A DNA stretch of 18,960 nt from an uncultured Eubacteriales bacterium (GTDB lineage Bacteria; Bacillota; Clostridia; Peptostreptococcales; Anaerovoracaceae). The notes beneath the pieces were generated by a model that worked only from the letters and a program-made list of their open reading frames with translations, did no database searches and was not told the DNA's origin. Positions 14,199 through 18,960 of the stretch are shown here, piece by piece. The position numbers and the translations under genes are program-made. The stretch spans positions 1 through 18,960 of the forward strand of contig CADBFL010000053.1 of NCBI GenBank assembly GCA_902793875.1. Direction: 5' to 3'. Within the stretch, counting starts at the first letter, position 1. Each line of letters opens with the position of its first letter.

Positions 14199-15146
14199 TT
14201 GGGCAAGGAAGTGACAACAAAAGCAAAAGAGCCGATGAGCGATTATAAGGTCGGGCTGCTCTGCGTCATAGGCTGTCAGCTTTTCTGGGGCGTATGCCCG
14301 ATATACTGGCAGGCTCTGATGCCTATACCTTCATGGATCATAATCCTGTACAGGATAGTCACCATGTTCGTGTATTCGTATATAGCGGCCCGCCTCAGAT
14401 TCAGCAGGGAAGAGATATGGGGACCGCTGAGAGACAGGGCGGTCAGAAGAAAGTACTTCACCGCCGGCCTCATACTCACCGCTAACTGGAGCACGTACAT
14501 ATGGGCCATGACATCCGGAAGGGTGATACAGGCCTCTATCGGCTACTACATAGAGCCTATAGTGATCTGCGCCGTGGGAGTCATAGTGTTCAAAGAGAAG
14601 CTCACTAAGTACAACCTGACGGCCATGCTCTTCGCCGCTGCGGCGATAGTCCTCATACTGGTCCACTACAGGCAGGTGCCGGGCGTGGCGCTCGGACTTG
14701 CGTGCACGTGGGCGGCGTATTCAGCCATAAAGAAGACATCGGACATGCCGGTGCTCCTGACCATGGTGTATGAGACCATGATCTACGCTGTCATCTGCTT
14801 CTTTGCCATCATATATATAGAGACCAGGGGAATCGGGGCTCTGAGCATGGGAGTTCCGGGCAAGTATGCGCTGATGTTCCTGAGCGGTCTCATCACGCTG
14901 ATCCCGGTAGGACTTTTCAGCGTATCCGCCAAGAAGGTGTCGCTGCTCGTCATCGGGCTGTGCCAGTACATTAGCCCTACTATGTCTCTGCTTCTGGGCA
15001 TATTCGTATTCAAAGAGCCTTTCGACAGAGTGCAGGCGATCGCTCTCATCATCATATGGACAGGACTTGCGGTATTCACCTGGGGGGAATTCGTAAACAG
15101 CAGAAAAAGAGAACAGGCGGCTGCGGACAGAGCATCCGCGGCCTGA
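14199..15146 (+). CDS. rarD: RarD/EamA-family transporter
   Basis: A 315-aa integral membrane protein with about ten hydrophobic segments, the usual layout of two EamA repeats in the drug/metabolite transporter superfamily. RarD-type features include the opening CVIGCQLFWGVCPIYWQAL, the ANWSTYIWAMTSGRVIQASI segment (about 96-115) and, in the second repeat, SLLVIGLCQYISPTMSLLLG with FKEPFDRVQAI. The substrate is unknown; the name comes from chloramphenicol-sensitivity literature and does not prove a role. The start is uncertain: TTG 14199 follows AGGG by 8 nt, while the ATG at 14235 (MSDYKVGLL) has no good ribosome site and would remove only a hydrophilic N-terminus. The C-terminal tail (NSRKREQ...) is basic and probably cytoplasmic. 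It ends at a strong terminator shared with the convergent aldolase-like gene. Confidence 0.87.
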   Translation: MGKEVTTKAKEPMSDYKVGLLCVIGCQLFWGVCPIYWQALMPIPSWIIILYRIVTMFVYSYIAARLRFSREEIWGPLRDRAVRRKYFTAGLILTANWSTYIWAMTSGRVIQASIGYYIEPIVICAVGVIVFKEKLTKYNLTAMLFAAAAIVLILVHYRQVPGVALGLACTWAAYSAIKKTSDMPVLLTMVYETMIYAVICFFAIIYIETRGIGALSMGVPGKYALMFLSGLITLIPVGLFSVSAKKVSLLVIGLCQYISPTMSLLLGIFVFKEPFDRVQAIALIIIWTGLAVFTWGEFVNSRKREQAAADRASAA

Positions 15147-15176
15147 TGACAGAGCTGAAGGCTCGCCGAAGCAATA

Positions 15177-15212
15177 AAAAACGACCGGGAAGTCCCGGCC
15201 GTTTGCTTTTTT
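15177..15212. terminator. Bidirectional terminator after rarD and the aldolase-like gene
   Basis: The stem pairs 15179-15189 with 15194-15204 (CCGGG/CCCGG core, one A-C mismatch) around loop AAGT. TTTTTT (15207-15212) follows on the + strand and TTTTTT on the minus strand, so it can stop transcription from both convergent genes. Confidence 0.88.
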
Positions 15213-15217
15213 GATGT

Positions 15218-16426
15218 TCACTCTTCGTCACTTTCCGGTGACTGAAGCGATGCGTCGAAGTTCAGAAGGTTCCTGGCCTTGAGCTCGACGGCCTCGGCGA
15301 TGGCGAATACCACCTGGAGAGAAGGCCCGTAGAATACGCTCCCGTGATGAGGGATGATGCAGGCGTGGGTCTTTTTAAGCGTTCTGACTACTGCCACGGC
15401 GAGTTCTTCGGTCCCCGGAGGAGCGTAGGATGTAGCCCTGACGTCTCCGATAAGGTCCTGCAGCTCGCCTCCGCCGAGCCTGAACCCGGCCTCGCACGCC
15501 GCGAATACGCTTATGGCGTTCGAGCGGGTCTGTATCATGGCGCCGCAGTCGGGAAGCTCCCTGTAGGCGAGGGCGTGAGTCCTCACCTCGCTGCTTGGCA
15601 TGCGCTGGCTGCCGTATTCCAGAGTGTGGTAGTTCACCTTTACTATGTCCTCGACCTTGATGTCGAAGTAATCCATCGAGGAAGGGGTGATGAGCATCTC
15701 CTGATCGTTCAGCCTCACGGAGAGGTTGCCCCATGAACCGTAGGAGAGGTCTTTTCTCACTATGTTCTGCCCGAAATCCACCAGCATGGATCTTGCCGCG
15801 AATTCCTCTTCGTTGAATCCGATGAAGTCCACATGCGGCTCCTCGTTTCGCATGGTGTAGTCCGAGATGAAATTCTTTCTGTATCTTTCAGCTGCATCGG
15901 CGGGGATAGGGACAGTGCCTCCGAGAAGCCTTCCGTGCATCTCGGCTTCGCAGGCTTTTTCGACTATCTGTATGGCCGCAACGGCTTTTTTGTCATTGCT
16001 GCACGCCGCGATCGCGCCTGCGCCGTTTATCAGGCAGACGTCGGAATCTCTGAGTGCGGCGAGTATCGAGGCAGGGGAGGCGTCGGCTGCCACCTTAAGA
16101 CCCGAACCTGTAAGCCTTGCGAGATCCTCGAGAGTCACCGGGATCTGATCCCTGTCTCTGGAAACGTTCACAGTATCGGGCGAGATCCCGAATATGATGA
16201 CGTTCGCATCCGGCAGTTTTCTGAACAACTCGCCCATGCCGTCCCGATCCATTTCGCAGACCTCATATTCATCAGGCTCGATGCGCGCGAGTATCTTGTT
16301 GCCGCCCGTACTGAGATAGACTTTTTTATCTACGCGGACGCAGATCTGACCGTACATGATCTTGAACCTGCCGTGGAAGCCTTTTACCGCATTTGTAAGC
16401 ATTTCAGCTGCTTTTTCCATATCCAT
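15218..16426 (-). CDS. Duplicated class II aldolase/adducin-like protein lacking metal ligands
   Basis: A 402-aa soluble protein made of two class II aldolase-like halves. The C-terminal half (about 205-390) has GSWGNLSVR (about 230-238), LITPSSMDY (about 245-253), PSSEVRTHALAYR with Glu280 at the place of the catalytic acid, and PHHGSVFYGP with His361. The zinc-binding His-x-His of fuculose-phosphate aldolases is replaced by Gln299-Thr-Arg301 (segment MIQTRSN). The N-terminal half (about 1-190) keeps the shape (YLSTGGNKILARI; CLINGAGAIAAC), but the NHG-type His is lost. A classical zinc-dependent aldolase or epimerase reaction is therefore doubtful. It may act on another chemistry or be a binding or structural protein. 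The start at 16426 follows AGGGGG by about 5 nt. Confidence 0.82.
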   Translation of the reverse strand: MDMEKAAEMLTNAVKGFHGRFKIMYGQICVRVDKKVYLSTGGNKILARIEPDEYEVCEMDRDGMGELFRKLPDANVIIFGISPDTVNVSRDRDQIPVTLEDLARLTGSGLKVAADASPASILAALRDSDVCLINGAGAIAACSNDKKAVAAIQIVEKACEAEMHGRLLGGTVPIPADAAERYRKNFISDYTMRNEEPHVDFIGFNEEEFAARSMLVDFGQNIVRKDLSYGSWGNLSVRLNDQEMLITPSSMDYFDIKVEDIVKVNYHTLEYGSQRMPSSEVRTHALAYRELPDCGAMIQTRSNAISVFAACEAGFRLGGGELQDLIGDVRATSYAPPGTEELAVAVVRTLKKTHACIIPHHGSVFYGPSLQVVFAIAEAVELKARNLLNFDASLQSPESDEE

Positions 16427-16455
16427 GACGGCCCCCTTTCCGTATCTCAGCGCGG

Positions 16456-16489
16456 TTATAAAACAAGCGAAGCATATGATACTTCGCTT
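16456..16489 (-). terminator. Likely terminator of the glycosyltransferase gene
   Basis: On the minus strand, AAGCGAAG/CTTCGCTT forms an 8-bp stem with a 9-nt loop (16465-16489), followed by TTGTTTTAT. It lies about 50 nt after the glycosyltransferase stop and inside the leader of the aldolase-like gene, so it could also act as an attenuator. Confidence 0.55.
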
Positions 16490-16514
16490 ATCGTGATACT
16501 AACATAAATCAAGT

Positions 16515-16543
16515 TTTATATTATGTTGGATTTATAAACTTAA
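16515..16543 (-). promoter_or_regulatory. Candidate promoter of the aldolase-like gene
   Basis: On the minus strand TTAAGT (16538-16543, overlapping the glycosyltransferase stop) and TATAAA (16515-16520) are 17 bp apart. A 7-bp inverted repeat AACATAA/TTATGTT (16501-16527) overlaps the -10. Confidence 0.35.
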
Positions 16544-17760
16544 AGGAAGAATCTAAGCACTCTTCCGGCGACCGAATCCCATGTGATGGAGGAGCTGTCG
16601 GGAAGGGGCCCGGGAGCCTCGCCCGAAGCGACGTCAAGCATGGCTTTTTTCAGGACGCGCGCGAGTTCCGCCGCGAATCCGGGACGCGCTTCATCGGCCG
16701 GCTCGTCGATGCTCTTCATCTCAGGCATGGGCACGTATCTGACGTTCGGATCTCCGACATTGGCGTCTATCCATTCCCTGACTCCCGGAAGATCCGTGCT
16801 GACAGGAAGGGCGCCCGAAGCCATGGCCTCGATGAGAACAAGAGGAAGACCTTCGAAATAAGAAGGAAGAACGAATATGTCGCTGCTTTTCATGAGCTCC
16901 GCGAGCATGTCCTGCGGTATCTGCCCGAGATAGCTGATGTACGGAGGCAGACTGTCCAGTCTTCCCGCAAGAGCCTCGTCCTGACAGCCTCCTGCCATCG
17001 CGAGCCTGAACTCCGGCACATCCGGATCGGCATCGAGCGCGGCCAGAGCTTCCAGCAATTCGGGAACGCCTTTCGGACGGCTTATCTTGCCGGCGTAGCA
17101 GAGACGCACGGGGCTGCCCTTTGCGCGGGGCTTGCGGCCGTCTGTGTTGAAAAGCCTGTCGTTATACCCGCTTCCGATCACATTGACATGAGCCGGATCC
17201 ATGCCGAAGATGTCCTTTATGCGGCCGGCCATGTCGTCGTGGAGCGCGAACGCCATGTCGAGCTTTGCGATGTACGGCCTGACTGTTTCAGCAAGGGAGG
17301 GACAGTTCACCATCTGGCGCAGGTCCGTGCCGTGAGAGATGCCGCATATGGTGCGGTCGGGAAAATGCTTCCTGACTAAAGCCGTGAGCAGAAAGAGGTG
17401 GTGGCAGACTATGAGGTCGGGATCGAGGTTGTCGATCGCCTTGTCCACCGCTCCGATGAAAGCGCGCTCGAACTCATCGATCATCTCCGGAGTGAGGTCG
17501 CGGTATCTGGTAGATTCGTACGGCATGATGTCGGACATGCCGACGACAGGATAACTGATCCGGCCCCGGCCTGCTTCGCCGGAAAACAGAACAGGGTAGC
17601 ACATGACATCATCCGGGAACGAGTCTTTGTCGTCCGGATAGACGCCGTAGACCGCTCCCTGCACATGACCCATCCTGTCAAAAGATCTCACCAGCTCGGT
17701 GAGATATGTGCCGCTCCCGGTGGAGTGCGGCTTCTGCGCTGTGATGCTTAATATCTTCAT
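16540..17760 (-). CDS. GT4-type glycosyltransferase (GT-B fold)
   Basis: A 406-aa cytosolic glycosyltransferase that should transfer a sugar from a nucleotide-sugar donor. The N-terminal Rossmann half (about 1-215) starts MKILSITAQKPHSTGSGTYLTELV, with the Gly-rich acceptor-side loop, and has ICGISHGTDLRQM at about 140. The donor-binding half has the linker VNVIGSGYNDRLF, then LCYAGKISRPKGVPELLEAL (about 222-241) and the signature PSYFEGLPLVLIEAMASGALPV (about 300-321), the E-x7-E motif of family 4. No membrane segment is visible. The acceptor is unknown, and no other polysaccharide or glycolipid genes lie beside it. The start ATG 17760 has only AGGTG very close by, a weak site. It is transcribed alone, divergent from the ATPase operon. 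Confidence 0.88.
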   Translation of the reverse strand: MKILSITAQKPHSTGSGTYLTELVRSFDRMGHVQGAVYGVYPDDKDSFPDDVMCYPVLFSGEAGRGRISYPVVGMSDIMPYESTRYRDLTPEMIDEFERAFIGAVDKAIDNLDPDLIVCHHLFLLTALVRKHFPDRTICGISHGTDLRQMVNCPSLAETVRPYIAKLDMAFALHDDMAGRIKDIFGMDPAHVNVIGSGYNDRLFNTDGRKPRAKGSPVRLCYAGKISRPKGVPELLEALAALDADPDVPEFRLAMAGGCQDEALAGRLDSLPPYISYLGQIPQDMLAELMKSSDIFVLPSYFEGLPLVLIEAMASGALPVSTDLPGVREWIDANVGDPNVRYVPMPEMKSIDEPADEARPGFAAELARVLKKAMLDVASGEAPGPLPDSSSITWDSVAGRVLRFFL

Positions 17761-17784
17761 ACACCTATGATAACAGAGAACGGG

Positions 17785-17818
17785 CCGTCTGTGACGGATA
17801 ATTTTGGGCTCATCCGTC
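17785..17818 (-). promoter_or_regulatory. Mutually exclusive hairpins in the glycosyltransferase leader
   Basis: ATCCGTC, the minus-strand reading of 17793-17799, can pair either with GACGGAT (17812-17818) or with GACGG (17785-17789). The two stems cannot form together. The segment lies between a weak candidate promoter (TTGCGC, 17 bp, TGTTAG at 17828-17856) and the start codon. Confidence 0.3.
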
Positions 17819-17839
17819 CCGTCTTCACTAACATTTCAC

Positions 17840-17868
17840 TTGAGTTTTTTGCGCAAATAAGGTATAAA
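17840..17868 (+). promoter_or_regulatory. Promoter of the ATPase-ferredoxin-VOR operon
   Basis: TTGAGT (17840-17845) and TATAAA (17863-17868) are separated by exactly 17 bp with a T-rich spacer start. The leader is about 100 nt. No riboswitch is recognised in it. Confidence 0.7.
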
Positions 17869-17977
17869 AAGGGGGTCGGGGGCGTTGGAATACGATGCCC
17901 CCCGGCAAGTCAGAACATACCCACGGATAATATCGAAGAACCGGCTCCATATGACAAGGGGACGGCGTTTTTTGTAA

Positions 17978-18679
17978 ATGGGACTTTTCTACGAAGCGGA
18001 CAGGACATTCGAACAGTTGATGGACGAGAAGAAGAACTTCGTCTTCATCGGAGAGGCGGGCAGCGGCAAGAGCGAGCTGGTGCTCAATGTTGCCGTAAAG
18101 CTTGCTGAGAAGACCGGAAAGCCGGTCGATCTCTTCGACCTCGACCAGACCAAGCCTCTGTACAGATCCCGCGACATGAAGGATGAGTTCGCCGGAAGGG
18201 GAGTAAACATCATCTACCAGGATCAGTACCTCGACGCTCCGGTCATGGTCGGAGGCGTCAGAGTGTCCCTGATGAGCGATAACTACACCCTCCTCGACAT
18301 AGGAGGAGGCCACCAGGCAGCGAAGTTCGCCGGCGCGTATTCCGACCTGCTTTCGAAGGACGATTCGGTTCCCGTATACATAATAAATCCGTACAGACCG
18401 TGGACGAAGGACGTCGACTCCATCGACGGGACCATGCGCCACATACTCGGATCGATGAAACTCGATCACATATACATGCTGGCCAATCCCAATCTTGGCT
18501 GCGCCACCACAGTTAATGAATTCATGGAAGGACTGGACAAAGTGGACAGGCTGCTCGACGGCTTTACCGAAGTCAACAGCGCGTGCGTCCGCAGAGAGAT
18601 CTTCGAAGAGGCCTCGGCTCTTACGGACAAGGCACTCATACCTGTAGATCTTTACCTCACTTATTCATGGGTTGATTAG
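17978..18679 (+). CDS. P-loop ATP-binding protein at the head of a 2-oxoacid oxidoreductase operon
   Basis: A 233-aa soluble NTPase-like protein. The Walker A motif GEAGSGKSE lies at about 25-33, a Walker B-like YTLLDIGGG at about 103-111, and a DLFDLDQTKPLYRS segment at about 51-64 resembles the switch region of SIMIBI-type (MinD/CobQ-like) ATPases. There is no membrane segment. Function is unknown; position suggests assembly, maturation or regulation of the iron-sulfur oxidoreductase encoded next, which is inference. An in-frame stop sits directly before the ATG at 17978, so no longer form exists, and no good ribosome site is seen (AAGGGG is 18 nt away). A second in-frame ATG at 18020 would remove part of the first strand region and is less likely. 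The ferredoxin-like gene follows after 32 nt. Confidence 0.82.
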   Translation: MGLFYEADRTFEQLMDEKKNFVFIGEAGSGKSELVLNVAVKLAEKTGKPVDLFDLDQTKPLYRSRDMKDEFAGRGVNIIYQDQYLDAPVMVGGVRVSLMSDNYTLLDIGGGHQAAKFAGAYSDLLSKDDSVPVYIINPYRPWTKDVDSIDGTMRHILGSMKLDHIYMLANPNLGCATTVNEFMEGLDKVDRLLDGFTEVNSACVRREIFEEASALTDKALIPVDLYLTYSWVD

Positions 18680-18711
18680 TAGATATTTCATATTTCTAAG
18701 GAGGGAATTAC

Positions 18712-18915
18712 ATGGCAAGAATCGAAATTACGAGCGAAGCCTGCAAATCATGCTCCTACTGCGTGATCTCCTGCCCGAAAAAGTGCATCGAGATCGGCAG
18801 TGATGTTAACTCCAAGGGATACCTTTACGCGACTTCCGTAAGACCTGAGGACTGCATCGGCTGTGCGATGTGCGCCCAGATCTGCCCTGAGTCGGCGATC
18901 GAGGTATGGAGATAG
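18712..18915 (+). CDS. Two-cluster 4Fe-4S ferredoxin-like delta subunit of a 2-oxoacid oxidoreductase
   Basis: A 67-aa protein with two classic 4Fe-4S motifs, CKSCSYCVISCP (about 11-22) and CIGCAMCAQICP (about 45-56), as in bacterial 8Fe ferredoxins and the delta subunit of VOR/KOR/POR enzymes. It would carry electrons from the thiamine-diphosphate site towards external ferredoxin. The start follows an AAGGAGGG site by about 6 nt. The next gene begins 14 nt after the stop with MADRVFMKGT, typical of VorB-type subunits, which supports the delta-subunit reading over a free ferredoxin. Which 2-oxoacid is used (branched-chain, 2-oxoglutarate or pyruvate) cannot be decided from this fragment. Confidence 0.9.
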   Translation: MARIEITSEACKSCSYCVISCPKKCIEIGSDVNSKGYLYATSVRPEDCIGCAMCAQICPESAIEVWR

Positions 18916-18929
18916 GAAAGGAGACTGAA

Positions 18930-18960
18930 ATGGCAGATCGTGTATTTATGAAAGGCACCG
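18930..18960 (+). CDS. vorB: 2-oxoacid:ferredoxin oxidoreductase alpha (VorB-type) subunit, 5' fragment
   Basis: Only ten codons are present (MADRVFMKGT) before the window ends. The ATG follows AAAGGAG by 6 nt. The N-terminus matches what I know of VorB/KorA-type alpha subunits in clostridia, and the gene follows the delta-type ferredoxin subunit closely, so it most likely encodes the core subunit of the same complex. The symbol rests on the ten residues plus context. Confidence 0.6.
   Translation, partial: MADRVFMKGT

Overview
The window looks like a chromosomal segment of a moderately GC-rich anaerobic Firmicute (Clostridia, perhaps near the Mogibacterium/Anaerovoracaceae group). This is inferred from strong AGGAGG-type ribosome binding sites, TTGACA/TATAAT-type promoters, an RqcH-type ribosome rescue factor, an ECF sigma factor with a beta-propeller partner, and the start of a ferredoxin-dependent 2-oxoacid (VOR/KOR) oxidoreductase operon. 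Peptide and amino-acid metabolism (PepD, ProC, VOR) suggests an amino-acid fermenter. No transposase, integrase, phage gene or cas gene is visible.

Layout. 16-1464 (+) pepD; 1575-2372 (-) proC, convergent with pepD across a shared terminator. 2552-5488 (+) is a 978-aa stand-alone NRPS with the order A-PCP-C, divergent from proC. 5582-5908 (-) is a small charged coiled-coil protein, and 6011-6086 (-) is tRNA-Val(CAC). 6209-7924 (-) rqcH and 7934-9856 (-) a 640-aa P-loop protein (DUF4914-like) form a tight pair. 9857-10947 is about 1.1 kb without a credible gene but full of structure: a 12-bp tandem repeat, an imperfect hairpin of about 233 nt, and two adjoining five-unit arrays that share an exact 63-bp period. 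10948-13576 (-) is an ECF sigma factor followed by a membrane-anchored beta-propeller gene; the propeller is broken near its 3' end by a perfect 13-bp tandem duplication. 13770-15146 (+) encodes a Cys-rich C_GCAxxG_C_C-type protein and a RarD/EamA transporter. 15218-16426 (-) is a duplicated, metal-ligand-less class II aldolase-like protein, and 16540-17760 (-) a GT4 glycosyltransferase. From 17978 (+) an operon begins: P-loop ATPase, 8Fe ferredoxin-like subunit, and the first codons of a VorB-type subunit cut by the window end.

Most notable points: (i) the array/hairpin region, where the two 36-nt repeat families look like diverged relatives in opposite orientation; (ii) the 13-bp duplication in the propeller gene, whose removal exactly restores a 698-aa reading frame, so it is either a phase-variable switch, a fresh mutation or a sequencing artefact; (iii) the orphan A-PCP-C synthetase, whose adenylation domain has Ala where the amino-group-binding Asp is expected; (iv) the tandem pseudo-aldolase. 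Family assignments come from recognising motifs by eye; no database search was run.
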